Assembly: GCF_037126465.1 (NCBI RefSeq)
Contig: NC_088201.1
Location: 22,738,550 to 22,802,549, forward strand
DNA: 64,000 nucleotides
DNA from: Ornithodoros turicata
Taxonomy: Eukaryota; Arthropoda; Arachnida; Ixodida; Argasidae
Direction of reading: 5' to 3'
A model generated the notes under the pieces. That model had not been told where the DNA came from, did not search any database, and worked only from the letters and a program-made list of their open reading frames with translations. The translations under genes and the position numbers were made by a program. This document shows, piece by piece, positions 21,381-34,316 of the stretch (position 1 is its first letter; each line of letters opens with the position of its first letter).

Positions 21381-22985
21381 GACCAACCTATACGACCAAC
21401 ACAAAACTATACGAACGTCTTAAATGTGATTTGGACTGAAATTTTGACGCATTAGTGAAACGAAAAAAAAAAGGAAAAGCCGCTTCCAGAACACAGCGGT
21501 AATTTTAAATTTTCTCTATATTCTGCATGGTTCCTGTAATGCGAAAGTGTTCCGATCAGGGTACGGGCATTGCATGTGGAAATAAGGAAACCACTTCGGA
21601 GGGGAAACTGCGCCGTAATAACTTTATTCTTTATGAACGTGCCTTACATTTTGTGACCCATCGCCCATGAGCGGCGTAAGTGAACTGCGCTGGCAAGCCA
21701 GGCGCAGGCCATACGAGACGGAGAACAAGGTGCTTAGCTGTCAAATGTGATTTGCGTTACGAGCTGGAGGAACAAAGCGTGCAATGGTAGCCAGACTGGC
21801 ATTTAAGAGGATGCAAAGCAGGAGTTATCGCGTCGCTCAGAAGATCGATGCCAGTGCAAGCGAGCGTGCGGGGTTGTGACCGGATAGCCGACTCTCCGCT
21901 AGTTGCAGTGCATTCGAGCAGGTGTTCATAGGTGGCGGTTCATGTCCGCGCAATATCCGTGTTGCAGAGGCGACCACGGCGGCCCATCCACAAGCTCGCG
22001 CTCTTGGACGGGTGACCTCCAGTGAGGGTTCTCCTTTATGGGGAAACTGACGCAGGGGGGCGTCAACGGATGACAGATGTTGACACGGAAGCGCTTGTTC
22101 GCCATTTTGTTGCTTTTGACATGCGATGGGATAATAAAATTTGAAGATGCTTCCGCCTCCAACAAGTGTACCGCATGCCGTCCGTGTCCTTTCCTCTCAT
22201 CGCCGATAATCCCATTCCCGCCGATGTGAGATAGCTTGCATATGACTCGTTGTTCCCTTCTTGAGGTGAAAACAAATATTGTAGACAAGGAGATAAAACG
22301 GAAGAGAGAGAGAGAGGGAACTGTGGAGGCGCTCGCGGCACATTGTAGCAGGATGTCCGCTCGTGCGTCTTGAGCTGTAGATACAGAAACGGTTAATGCT
22401 ACGGCACAGGTCACACCTGCAGCAATACGAGGCTTAGCTGGGAGTTCAGCCCAACTATTTTTGCGTTCATTAGAAATTCGAAATGGTGACATGCGTCCAT
22501 GCACTTCGTTGTAATCGATACGAATTTCAAAAGTTGACAACGTTTTTAATACAAGAAGCAGTTCAAGTTTGACGTGAACTATTTATCGTAAAACAGAAAC
22601 TCGTAGGAGTATAGTGTTCACATTATGGGTTTTTTCTCTAAGTACCCCGCTCTAAACCAAGTTGTCTCTCTGTCGAAGACTGTACCTCAGATATGTGAGT
22701 GAATGGGGTTGCTTGTGTAGCACTGGCAGGACACGTTGCTGTAACTCTTCATCTATGCCAGTGCTCCCCGAACTTTGCTACCCAGTGACCCACCAAAAAT
22801 ATGAAACGTCCCGTCGCGACCCCGTCCCAGTTTGCCGGCTTTTCGCGATGCCACAAGTTTTTCGATTTCAGTGCATGAACAGCAGTACACAAAATTGACG
22901 CTGAAGCTTTGTTTGACAGTCAATATAGTCGGAATGAATCAACTGAGCTAGAAACCATCGCACCGACGGAACTCTTCTTCTTACC
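21381..22985. other. No gene supported; contains a 204-codon minus frame
   Basis: The frame 21926-22540 (minus) is long for this window but reads as low-information sequence with no motif, and part of it is a GA microsatellite. The flanks show no convincing splice signals. I do not call it a gene. Confidence 0.3.
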
Positions 22986-23095
22986 GCCATTCCCCTTTTC
23001 CTTCTTTTTTGCTCTACGTATAGGTGTACCGGGGTAGCCAGTCCGATTTATGACTCACCTCCCCATTTTTTCCTCTATCCATCACATCACCAACA
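22986..23095 (+). mobile_element. LINE-F 3' UTR fragment
   Basis: CCGGGGTAGCCAGTCCG, ACTCACCTCCCCATTTTTTC, CATCACATCACCAAC: the same 3' UTR as at 5800-5880 (minus), 36765-36850 (minus) and 56415-56540 (minus). Confidence 0.5.
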
Positions 23096-23252
23096 AAAAC
23101 AACGCGTGCCAGCAGGAATGACTGTTCCTAATAGCTGAAGTGAGCCTGTTTGTTAAAGTACAGTCTCTGGAAACGAAGGCGGAATTTCGACATAGCAGCT
23201 TCCAGTTCCGCATCCATTTTGAGCTGTGACCTTTACTTTACTTTCATAGACG

Positions 23253-23560
23253 CTACCACAAAGAAGCCAAGTTCTCAAAGTATATCATGGCGAAGGAAAG
23301 GAGAACTTTCATGGCTGTAGTACTCAGAGCATGGTACTCTCCTACCAAACCTTCAAACTGCAGCTCTGAACTCGAGCTGCTCGCAAGCCGCTTCGTGACC
23401 CCCTGGTGGAAATCGCTTGGAGCAAAAATCCGGACTGTATTGTATGACATTTGGCTGAGGATAATACAGCCCATAGATGCCAAGGTTCCTGTCACGAAAG
23501 CAGTGTGTGGCCTGGTATTACCATGCAAAGGTATACCTTGTTCTAGATAAAACCGGGAAA
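23253..23560 (-). pseudogene. Decayed mariner-type transposase fragment
   Basis: Minus frame: LHGNTRPHTAFVTGTLASMG corresponds to the mariner block LHDNARPHTA, with the catalytic Asp replaced by Gly. Further on, APSDFHQGVTKRLASSSSSE corresponds to the third-Asp block SPDLAPSDFHLF. Both TIRs seem lost. A different mariner lineage from the three larger copies. Confidence 0.6.
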
Positions 23561-25610
23561 AGGGGGGGGGGGGAGAAGAAGCGAGCTTGTGATTACGGAC
23601 TTCCATCCGTCCAGTTTTCCCCAGCCTCAGTGTTTTCACTGTGGAAAACTGGAACTACATTGTTTTGGCAGCTTTCCCAACCTCTTTCTGTGCATGTTGG
23701 GTTCTTTTCGTTCTGTTTCACTTACGTACATTGCTGCTTCCCATGCAAGAAAATCCACGAGAAGTACATCATTGGCAGTGATGGAAGTGCTGCGCCATTT
23801 GCTTAAAAGTACTGTAAAGCAGTAGACAAGCATGATATGCCGGTGATGTGAGTAGAGACTTTGTTGCTTCTAAATACCATATGCGGAACCATACGACCGA
23901 CAACGCGCTATAAATATTTTTAAATTTGCCATGAAAAATGCGGCGTAGTGGAGCGGTGCGACGCCTGGTGTCAAACAACCCCCTGTACAGCGGGCAACAC
24001 TGAAAATTGGTATTACACACTATTACATTGGAACTTCGTTATTTTAGTAACCATATTAGTTTCCCTGTTTACCTATGCATTCTGAAACCCCTGTTAACAG
24101 TGTTTTTTGCGAAGTAACCCAGCGCTGGCCGCTGTTCGATGGAGGCTCTCCCTACTTCTCTGCTGCGCCTGCGCGCTCCTTCTGTTCGCGGCCTCTTTCC
24201 AACGAACAAACTCTCTCTGTGAACAAACAAGTCCCGACGCTGTCTGGCTTCTTGAACGTCTGACACATTTTTTTTCAACGGCTCAACATTTCATTTCAGT
24301 TCGCTTATCCGTTTATCCTCAGATGTGGATCGTTGTGTGGATTGCAAGGGCGCAATTTATGGTGGATTGTGGTGGATTGTTATGTTGGGCCAAGTGTTAT
24401 ACGCATGCAATGTGGTTGCCGCCGTATGTGGCAGGAGTACGGATTCATCTCGAATACCTAGTACAGTGTTGCCCGTAATCTTTAATTGAAATTTTCTAAT
24501 TAATTGCACCGTCGATTGGAATGAAAGTTGCGCAGTTTTTGTCCAGGTAGCTTGGACTATCGAATAGCCACACTAAATGACATTTGATCGGTGCTGCTTT
24601 ACAGTACCTTTAAATACGTATTAATGCTACGCGACACTCGTAAGTACAGCCGGTAACTAGTCGTCGGATATCGCAAAGCTAGCCGTATTGTACCCCCCCC
24701 CCACACACACACACATGCAGAGAGATATATATATATAGAGGGAGACAGACATGATGTGATATGGTGTTGTACATAGGAGATGCATGATATGAATATATAC
24801 AACCTGACAGTTTGACTTTACTGAAAGTGCGAGAATATGAAGAACTGTCACGCTAAGACCGCCAACTAGATCTCAAATAACATTTGCCGCCGAGAGGCGA
24901 TCTACCGCTTACACATGACCATGTTATTAAACGTGTACACCATCGTGAGAAAAACTCTCCATGGAGCAATGGATATCCAGGATGACACAACGAAGTTCTG
25001 TCGCGGCTAATGAGGAAGCAACGATGCGACCGCTCGACTCCTGCGTAATCAAGCGTCACATGCTTGGACACGAGCTCACCCACGAGAGAATGATTCTTTG
25101 TTTGTTTGTTTGAGAATGACCCTGACATTGACGCAGGCCTATTCAATCGACTTCCAGGAGAGGTGCACCACGCAGGCAGTTTACAGGTGGTGCGCATACT
25201 TTTCGATTCAGTGCAGCGCGTTCTCTTTGCAATGGTGAAGCATCAAGGTGAGTTTGTTAGAGCGCAAAACTCTTCTTTTATATAATGGAGGTGCAACAAG
25301 ATGTTTATGTTGGTACTCACACATATTATTAATTCTAAGATTTGTTGTTGTTTTTGTTTTGTTTTTGCTTTTTCAAATTTCCTACTATTCCCAATTCGTG
25401 CTTATCGTTGTGTCGTATAGTTTGCGAGATACAGACCATCGCACAAACTTCAGACGTCAGAGAAGCGAGAGTCGTTTGTATTGCCAACTGTAGCGAGAGC
25501 CTCGAGTATTCCCATTGGTTCTCGAAAGCACGTGACCTCGTCTGCCGCCACCTCAGTGGCCCGCAGTGACGTCAGAGCCGGACGAGCTTCATTATTGGCG
25601 GTGTCGATTT
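23561..25610. other. No gene recognised; CA/TA microsatellite at 24690-24740
   Basis: Poly-C followed by (CA)n and (TA)n at 24693-24740. The 114-codon minus frame 24853-25197 has no motif I know. Low-confidence spacer. Confidence 0.3.
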
Positions 25611-25611
25611 G

Positions 25612-25982
25612 AGTTGCGTTGATAAGAAGAAAAAAAAAAAGAAGAGAAATAGGCACTCATTACGAGAGCCGACTACTCCAGATCACTTAGAAAAACAAAA
25701 TTGCCTAACTACAATAAGAACAATGAGTGACACAGACACTCAGTCAGTCAGTCAGTCAGTCACTCGTACACACTGTCACACGGTGTCGAGCCTCTACGCC
25801 TCTATTACCTCCTTTGCTATAACTAACTACTCCAGATCACTTAGAAAAACAAAATTGCCTAACTACAATAAGAACAATGAGTGACACAGACACTCAGTCA
25901 GTCAGTCAGTCAGTCAGTCACTCGTACACACTGTCACACGGTGTCGAGCCTCTACGCCTCTATTACCTCCTTTGCTATAAAA
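25612..25982 (-). repeat. LINE-E 3' UTR with a 156-bp tandem duplication
   Basis: Homologous to 1026-1200 (AATAGGCACTCATTACGAGA, CTACTCCAGATCACTTAG). The block from about 25667 to 25824 is repeated almost exactly at 25825-25981, including the (CAGT)n microsatellite, which differs by one unit between copies. No coding part is present. Confidence 0.75.
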
Positions 25983-27304
25983 CAGGGAATGCAGGTTCCA
26001 CATCGATGCATAGAACCGTATCTTACATTTATCCGGCATAGCATGGGGCACCGCAGTCACAAGCAGTGGTCTCCCTCGTGTCAAAACTCCTTTTCCCGTG
26101 AAATGAGCCAGGTTTAGAATAATAACTGTCGCAATAATAACCCGCAATAACTCTCGCTTTCTGGTTGGGATAAGGAATCCTGGGTACAAAGCGCAGGGAA
26201 TAACGTAACAGTCCTTAATAAGGCAATGCTTCAACACTCGAGACTCCATGTGCTCCTAGATGTACCCTAAAAATGCATGCTCTAAAAGATTTTAGTAAAC
26301 GATCCATCATGAATAATTCGAAAAGTCTAATACTCAATGAGCTGTGTCGGGTATGAATTTTTCAATCACATCATAGGTTATCTAGACTATAGCAGTGTGC
26401 TCGGTCAAAGGAGGATCTTGCGAATATTTTAAACTCTTCTTGTCATCTGGTCGCTGGTATCGGTGACCTACGAGAAGTGGGTTTCTTTATGAGAGTGACA
26501 GTTTCGTATACCATGCCGAGATGTACAATTTGCTAACAACATTACGAAAATACTACTGGCTTTAAGCAGCCTTGAACAGTCGTATGCATCGCGGGGCTCT
26601 CTTTGCGGTTGTGATTTTTGAGGGAGCATGTTCTTTCGTGTAATGGTTTTCGCTAGGAAAGTGGCCTGTATCACGTATGCGAAAATGCATCTGGTATGCG
26701 TTATATAAATGTTGCAGCGAAGTTGGTACAAATATTAAGGAATACCTTCCTTTGTACTTTTTATCGTGTGTCCCGTACGTAAACTCTGAGGTTGGTTTCA
26801 TTTCGTTCAATTCGACTGAACTATTTTGAATTTTCGACGAGGATGTGAAGTATCAACAGCTTTAACGATCAAGCTTTGAATCCCAACATTTCTAATCTAA
26901 AATCGAGGTGTGATATAATGTTATATAATATTAACGTTGTATATGTGATTATACAGGGTCTTTTTTTTTTTAAGCTGTACCAGATTAAAAAAAAAAGAAG
27001 TAGGAGAGCAGCACAGATACCGTTTTTGCAGTTGAGTTATACGGCCATTCGGACATCATCTCGAAGAAAGTCTAACTACTATAGGTGACTAATTACTTAA
27101 AATTCATCAGTTAACTCTTTAATTAGGGGCGTTAGGGCAAAAGTGCGACAGCAGAATGGGAGACTATACTCGTTGAAAGACATTCTATTTGAAACGAGCA
27201 CGTGCGTTGGAATATCCATCGTCGAATATTGCTATGCAAATCAGCAGATACCAAACCCGAGCCGGTACATGCCATAGGAGCGTATATGAGTCGTCGGTGT
27301 GTGT
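25983..27304. other. No gene; possible element end near 26953
   Basis: TACAGGGTCTTTTTTTTTTA near 26953 followed by GCTGTACCAGATT looks like the end of a dispersed DNA element, but I see no matching opposite end within the window. The remaining frames are short. Confidence 0.3.
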
Positions 27305-28614
27305 GTGTGGGGGGGGGGGATATGTTTAATAGCAAGAAAAGAAAAGAAAACAGGAAATGTCAGCCAGGCTGATGCCGGCTCGCTATTCAAAAACGAAAAA
27401 GAAAAGACAAACTCATGCATTAAAAAAGAAAAAGAAAAACAGCCAGTGCAGCACAGGCACGACATGGCGCGAGAGAGCCCAGTCAGAGGGTGGACGCAAG
27501 GCCCGAATCTTTCAGGAAGCGTAGCAGGGCTGTGGTGGCGGCCCACTGGGTAGGCCGAGGGACGGGACCAAGGAGAGTAGCCATGGACCCAAGCTTCATT
27601 AGACGGCGACGGAGGACTAGCCGTTGGGGAAGGTGCTGCTGGAAGTGCAGAAGGTAATGAGGAATACCGGCCACCTCGCCACAGCTAGAACACAAGAGGG
27701 AGCTGGCCTATTTTGTATAGAAGCAACGGAGTGCGGGCAACGTTGAGACGGAGGCGGTGGAGAAGTGATCCGTCGTGGCGACTGCAGTGACACGCAATGA
27801 AGAAGGCAACTGATGGGTCGATGGACTGATGGAAGGAGGTAGCCTCAGATCTGAATGCTTGGGCACGGGCTGCACACCGGCGGCGAATAGATAGACGGTA
27901 AACCGAAAGTGTAAGGGGCAGACGTGGCAGGAGTGGCAGTCGCGTCTGCTACTGGTCAGGCCCGCGTGACCGCGGGCACTCATTGGAGAGACAAAACATG
28001 ACCATTGGCGCGGAGCCTGTTCTAAGTCTGTATGATCATGCTGGGCATGTCCTGTATGAGGTTGGGGTGGGACGACATCAAGAGGAGGAAGGACGCCTTT
28101 CTGTTCGTGAGGACGACCCATTTCCCTGATCAAGTCAAGTCAGCAATGTATTCCAGGGCGGGAAGGATGCTGGATGGTTCAGCCTCGGTGGACGACATGG
28201 GGTAGAGCAGTTTGTAGGCCTGTTCATGGTCTGTACCGGTGACGTAAAAGGCTGCGCCCGATGCGTCAGGCGTTACGGAGGCATCGGTGAAGATTTGTCG
28301 GCAGTGGGGATGACGAAAGGTGAGGTGGGTCAAAGCGAGTTGTTGGGCTACCACAGGGATGATTGCCTGTTTTCGGGGAAGGTCCGGGATAGTAGCGTGA
28401 ATGCGAGGCCGTTCAAAGGTCTACATTGCTGGCGCAAAGGAAGGGGCAGATGTTGAGGACGGGAGGTAGTCTTGTGAGCGGGCAACAGCATTGGCAAAAG
28501 CGGACGCAGGGCAGCTCACAGCAATGCGGCGAAGGGGATGAGAAGGTTGCGTCAGACAGCGGACGTAGACGCGGAGGGTGGCTGAGTCCCGCAGAATGGG
28601 GATAGGCTGTTCCC
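27305..28614 (-). mobile_element. LINE-B 3' part: RNase H, zinc tail, 3' UTR
   Basis: Minus strand: after HLTFRHPHCRQ comes IFTDASVTPDASGAAFYV (RNase H first Asp), then SSTEAEPSSILPALEYIA (the Glu helix) near 28150-28290. Then the zinc-tail region CSSCGEVAGIPHYLLHFQQH near 27640-27695 and LLRFLKDSGLASTL near 27490-27530. The 3' UTR, ending ATATCC plus C-run at about 27310, matches 19180-19330. Frameshifts and stops separate the domains. The 5' end is cut by fbM copy 2. Confidence 0.75.
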
Positions 28615-28616
28615 TA

Positions 28617-28865
28617 CACTCTTAAAAATGAACTTCACCGCATAGCACGCTCCTAGCCAACCATCATCTCAAATGATATCGTTATCTGCCCTGATTTGTT
28701 GAAAACAGGGGGCGTACGCCTTTTTTGTGACAATTATGAACAGCATAAGTGTCACAGAAAAGGCGTGCGCCCCCCGTTTTCAACAAATCAGGGCAGATAA
28801 CGATATCATTTGAGATGATGGTTGGCTACGAGCGTGCTATGCAGTGAAGTTCATTCTTAAGAGTG
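28617..28865. mobile_element. fbM copy 2, symmetric hairpin
   Basis: 249 bp, TA on both sides. Arms are complementary for about 110 bp: TGATATCGTTATCTGCCCTG pairs with CAGGGCAGATAACGATATCA, then GGGGGCGTACGCC with GGCGTGCGCCCCC. The loop is only the few bases around TTATGAACAGCATAAG. Confidence 0.92.
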
Positions 28866-28867
28866 TA

Positions 28868-29310
28868 GAGACGCACGGAGGCTTGCTGACGTCACGCGAG
28901 GATCGTGTCGGCCGTCCTCGGCTGCTTTCTCCGACTGTTTTTGCAAATTTGATTGCTCAGTGAGAATACATCACATAGCGAAACCATTTTGTGTGGTGAC
29001 TCCTGATGGACAGCTTGACGAATGAAACTGCACTCTTAAAAATGAACTTCACCACATAGCACGCTCCTAGCCAACCATCATCCCGAATGACAACGTTCTC
29101 GCCCTAGATTTGTTGAAAACGGGAGGAGGAGCCTATTTTGTGCCGTGCATAATGGGCACAAAATAGGCTCCTCCTCCCGTTTTCAACAAATCAGGGGAGA
29201 GAACGTTGTCATTCGGGATGATGGTTGGCTAGGAGCGTGCTCTGTGGTGAAGTTCATTTTTAAGAGTGTGGGTTTCGAGCCATGTTAAATGTCACCTCAT
29301 TGCTCCTTTA
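28868..29310. mobile_element. R1 copy 2, truncated, split by fbM copy 3
   Basis: ACGTCACGCGAGGATCGTGT, GACTGTTTTTGCAAATTTGA, then GATGGACAGCTTGACGAATG, and after the fbM copy AAATGTCACCTCATTGCTCC. All are near-identical to 53360-53542. The left half is missing. Confidence 0.75.
29032..29268. mobile_element. fbM copy 3, symmetric, GGAGCCTATTTTGTGCC core
   Basis: 237 bp; TG on both sides (29030-29031, 29269-29270). Core GGAGGAGCCTATTTTGTGCC pairs with GGCACAAAATAGGCTCCTCC-like sequence, a different inner segment from copies 2 and 8. Arms nearly perfect. Inserted in R1. Confidence 0.92.
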
Positions 29311-32300
29311 AGCAACTACATTTTACTTTCTTATTCTTGAAGTTCCTTCTAACTCGCATTTTTACTTAGAAAACTGGGTTCTTATACTGTACATCGGCTT
29401 GCCGGCCCAGCTCTCAACTGTAGTGGGCACACGCAGCGTCATGAATATCCATGAGTGTTTGCCCTGTGTTTGCGAGAGACCGATGACGCTTGCAGTGCTC
29501 CGCAGAGTATTGCCGATCGAACGCGAAGAAAGATATGCAGAAAACCTGCGAATGAGAGGTCATTCAACTTCCGATATAAAATGATGGAATTGCCACGCAG
29601 AAGGAGCGCAGTTATGTCTGAACGAAGAATTGAATTGGCAATAAAGACTCATTTGTAAGGTGCGCAGAGGTACAATAGCATTAGTTTGAATGAGTACCAA
29701 GTTTTACAAAGCCTATGCCTTCATTTGCGCTTCGGTAATTTCTCCCGATAATGTGCTTAATGTTTTCTTAAGTTAATATTGTGGGAGGAGTAGAACCCGT
29801 CGGGTGATGGTCTTTCGTCGGTGCTACGTCTCGAACTATATCTTTGAAAGTTGAAAATATGTCGCAGCGAGTTCTCTAAAATGTTCTCTAAACGAGTTTT
29901 CTAAAGTTCTCTAAAATTACTCTTTCGATTTTCATTCATTTTTATTTTATTTTTTTTGCCGAAGACGCTGTGTACCGGTCGACTACATTGAGCAGAAATT
30001 ATAAAATGTTAATGTATGTCACCTTGTATTACATGCTGTACAATTTTGAGCATTCATTTACAATACGGGTGCTGTAAGAGCACGCGTAATGTGGGTACTG
30101 TCTCAACAACGCTTGTTACAGTCGCTTACCGGATAACTCATCAGACTTTTGTTTTCAGGTCACTCATTCCGCATAATTATTCGCTATTTGCATCTGTTGT
30201 CAGATGTGCACTTTACTCCTGATTGCCGGTTGTTCAAGAACACCTTAACTATACCCGAAATTGCTATGGTAACACTAATGCTTACGTAAGAAGATGACTG
30301 GAATATAAGAAGACTGAAGAATAAGGAGTACTGACCCAAACACGCACGATCATGCTCTAATACTGTCAAATGTTCGCGAGCACCGAATTTTCGCGGATTT
30401 TTAGGGCTCATGAAGTTTCGAGGAAGAATTGACACTTCGAAAACACTGCTGCATTCGCGAACTTTACTTTCACAGTTGGTATAGTACCGATTACTAGCAA
30501 GCACTTGAAATGCTTTGCAGCACAAGTCTGTGCGACTCCACTTTTATTATGTGCAGTAAGGAAACTTTCGTGCGTACCGGAAAGCCAAGAATGTATCATC
30601 CAGATTTCGCGAAACAAAGTGACCGCGAATATGTACCCTGTGACCTGTGGCCGATTCGCGAAATTTTACAGTACACAGTTTACAGTACGGTTTTACAGTA
30701 CAATAGCAAAAATGACGGCATTAAATGAAAGAAAAGTTAGTATGTATTCTGTACAGGAATATCAAGACACTTCATGGGTGGTGTCCTGTCACACTGAAAT
30801 TAAATTACTGATTTAGAAATTGACGTACGGGTAATCTGAGTTTGACTCAGAGCCATTTTATACTTGGTTGCGTTTTCTAGCATGAAGCTCTCAGCACGGT
30901 TCGAAATACTTTTTGCTGTACTTCGTTTCTTTAGCCTGTAGAGCTGATCTTTTCCGCGCTCAGAGAAGACAGCTAAGCACTGCAGACGCCTCGAGACTGT
31001 CGTGGCTGTACTCGAGGTCCTCGAGGCTGTCTCGTAATGACGCTATGCTCTCGTATTTTATTTTTTTCACGTTGAAGCTCCCGTGTGCGAGCTTTCCACT
31101 TTTATGTACCTGCTGTCCGGCGCGTTCTCAGCGCTGTTTCAAGGGCGCGAAGTAAGTTCAAGAACAGGACGATAAGATCTTGCTGCGTGATGCTGGGGCC
31201 GCACTTTAAAATAAATTAGGTGCACTTTCTTATTCAGCCTAAAATTGCACGCAGCCAAGTTCCGTCGACGAAACTCCTCTTCACAATGTTCCGGAGGATA
31301 TAGGGAAGCGATGGAAAAGACAGACAAGCGTACATTCTATTTTATTTCTTTTTTCCTTTGATGGGCTCAGTACATCGTGGAAACGGACTTACTCGGAGAC
31401 GTGACATTCAATCAAAATTTCTGGGTGCGTAACAAAGGCGATCCGTTATTGCAGACGTTTGCGTTTTTATTTTCTTTTTTTCTTTTCTATCTCTTGTTCT
31501 CTGACTCCTCCCAAGCAACGCAAAAAAGATAGTGTCCGCCATGCGAGATGCGTCTGCTTACATGCATATTTGCCGACGAAAGTGAAGTGGTCGTTTGCGC
31601 ACCGGTACGGTGCTTGTTACGTATGCATGCAAAAAGAGGCTTAACTCCGCATGCGGTAATATTATTACCGTTAGTGATGACCCCGTTTCGCAGCGCAGGG
31701 CGTTGCCTAATGCGCTGAAGAATCATTTTGGTCCGTGGTGTCCCCAGGCAGCCCCACTGTAAGATGCAATTAGAATCGGACAACACATAGTGTGATGAGG
31801 GGAAGCTCCTCGCGCAGTCACCAGAGATGGAAATTATGGGCACTCGACGACATGCAAATGGAAGGACACTCTTATACACACGCTAGAATCAAGAAAAGAG
31901 AAAGCGGAATACGAAGACCCTCCAACATCATGGTCTAATCGTCTGAAATGCAAGCAGCTATAGCATATAAGCCATACAAGTGAGGAAGATTCTTTTCCTT
32001 TCTCGGAAGGAGCTTACGGGATCATCCTTCTCGCAAACGACGCGAATTCGAAAGTGGTTTTAAATAGATGTCACAGACAATGACTTTAGACTTTCTCAAT
32101 AATTAACGCAGAAAGAGCTTAACAAAAGGAGTAACAAGATATAAAATGAAGTGACACATTTTCTAAGCTCGCAACATTAGTAAAAGCGCTAAAAAGACAC
32201 ATTCACGGATAAAACATACTGACATGAAGCGTACCTTCAATGAACTTTCATTCAATGTTTTTAGCGCTTTTAGGGTGTCTCAGAATCACCAACAAGCTCG

Positions 32301-34125
32301 AAGGACAGTTTCAGCGCAATACTGAAGTTAGCTGAGAACACTGAACCAATGTGAACGATGAGCATGACTCAAATGCAAGTTAAAATCTAAGTAACGTTTC
32401 GGCTTGAAATCACCGTAAATGCTTCATATGCTGCACTATGCAATAGCAAAGAGAAAGGGCCTGTGAACATCATCGTTGCAACCTTTGCTATTTGTCACTT
32501 CAAATTATCCTGATCTATCATTGCGTGGGCGTGTGGTAAAGTTGTACAGTGGCATTTCAAAGGCGCTAAGCAAAGGCAAAAGGGAAGTTCAGTAACATTT
32601 AACATGCACGTTGTTATAAAGCCACGGAGAAAGGGTAAAAAGGGCTTTAATAAGAGAAACAAAGTTTGAAAGTTCGCGCTCGCTCTAGCTCGAAGGCGAG
32701 GACGATCTTCGAGAGGGCGAGACGATGATTCTTCGTCACAATGATAACGACACAACTTCCATTATAATGAGATAGAAAACACGCGATAAAAAGCTTGGGT
32801 GTGCATTTGATGGCAATCGCAAATACCAACTCCGCTATCAGCATCCGCTACGGGCAAGGCTATTTCTTTCATCGGAGCAAATGTCCGGTTCATGTATGCA
32901 GTAGGCTATGTGAGCAAACTCGCCATGAAATGTTCATTCCAGGCTAATGTCCAATACACGGAAATGTCCATTCCGATGACTTCCCCCAGATACGCTGAGG
33001 CCAATAACACCCCCGTATTACAGCAATTGCAGACAACGTTTGATAAGACGATCGAAACACGACAAGCATGTGTGCCACGGCTCCGTGCTTTCCAGCAATA
33101 CAGAGTGATCATGTTTGGGATGCGCATATGATCTCGATGTCGCATACGTTTTCCCATGTTCGTCGAAAGTGCTCAAAGGCTGCGGGATATTGACGCTCTT
33201 CCGATGCAGTGGATGCACGCTGTTTTGCGTGCTGTTCCATTTCCATGCGTGTTTTTATCCGTGTGCGTTCCTGAGGATTATAAATTGGCTCGTCCAAACC
33301 GCAGACACAAAGAAAGGTTGAATATCTCAGAGCGTAAACAACAACAAAATGGAACATATGCTCCCATCTGGCAGCGAAATAATTTGCCCAAAGTATTTGC
33401 TATCGAAACATTTCTTTGTACATGTGTGCTACGAGTAAAGTTCAATTTGACAGAGTTTCTCCTTTTAGGAAAAACTCTGAAAAAACTTCTCGAAACCCAA
33501 CGACGTGTCTCATTTTCCCTTTGATGAAAGTGGGTCACCGCGCAACGAAAACTTCGTTCTCTCCGACACATGGGTACGTGGTTCGCCACGTAATGCACAT
33601 GAAACTGAGAAATAAAACGCGCGGTTGGTTGCAACTGATGAACACAAAGATTTTTCGCACCGTGACACGCAGCTTCTTTCAATCTCCGTGACATCCATCC
33701 ATCGGATCGAGCTTTGGCCAAGAAGGCGCATCACGGCGGAGAAGCACGTTTTGGCCTTCACATAAACACGTGTAGATCGAGAGCAGCTCCCTGTTGCTGG
33801 TGATTCCACGTGCTCCTCCGCAGTATATTGTACGGATTTCGGCATCGACTGAACGGAAGCACACACAAAATCCTAGCTACAACTGCATACAGAAAGCTAC
33901 AAAGCTAACAGATCACTCATCAAAACTTGTAATCAAAGCGATTCCTCACGTGTGGACCCTACCAGGTGAGCATATATCCGAAAAGTTCTATTGTCCACTT
34001 ACAGTTATAATGTCTTCCGCTTCATGCACAGCTTCGTCATCCTAGTGTTCACCTGCGCGTAACAGAAGGCAATATTGTAAAGTTGCATGTCCTCCACCAA
34101 AGTGCTTGCGTATTTGTCATGACAT
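29311..34125. other. Largest stretch without recognisable genes
   Basis: Nearly 5 kb with no clear mobile element except the candidate MITE at 30361-30673. Frames up to 147 codons (33278-33721, minus) overlap others on both strands and have no recognisable motif. If host sequence exists in the window, this is one candidate location, but I see no exon structure. Confidence 0.35.
30361..30673. mobile_element. Candidate MITE with TACTGT ends
   Basis: Left TACTGTCAAATGTTCGCGAG; right end complemented TACTGTAAAATTTCGCGAAT. TTCGCGAA-like motifs recur inside. The TA at each end could be the target duplication. 313 bp, no coding sequence. Confidence 0.45.
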
Positions 34126-34316
34126 GACCCTAGCCAACCAGCATTCTGAACGATATTGTTCTCCCTCCTGATTCTTTGAAAATGGGAGGGCACGCATTTT
34201 ACGGCGAGCCGAAGCACCCCGAATAACCCCTCCCCCCCCCCCATTTTTGTTTTGTGACAGGCAGACGTACGCTCCGCACCTACATCAAATCAGGAGTGAC
34301 AACGGTACCTTCCTGT

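Noticed and set aside
21926..22540. 204-codon minus-strand frame as a gene
   Set aside because: No domain, partly GA-microsatellite, low-information sequence, and no supporting splice or promoter context.
24853..25197. 114-codon minus frame as an exon
   Set aside because: No recognisable motif, no convincing splice sites, and competing frames nearby.
28617..28865. Transcription terminator or riboswitch
   Set aside because: The long perfect hairpin is explained by a repeated MITE with TA duplications, not by a regulatory element next to a gene.
33278..33721. 147-codon minus-strand frame as a gene
   Set aside because: Overlaps long frames on both strands; basic, Cys-rich composition without an ordered motif.
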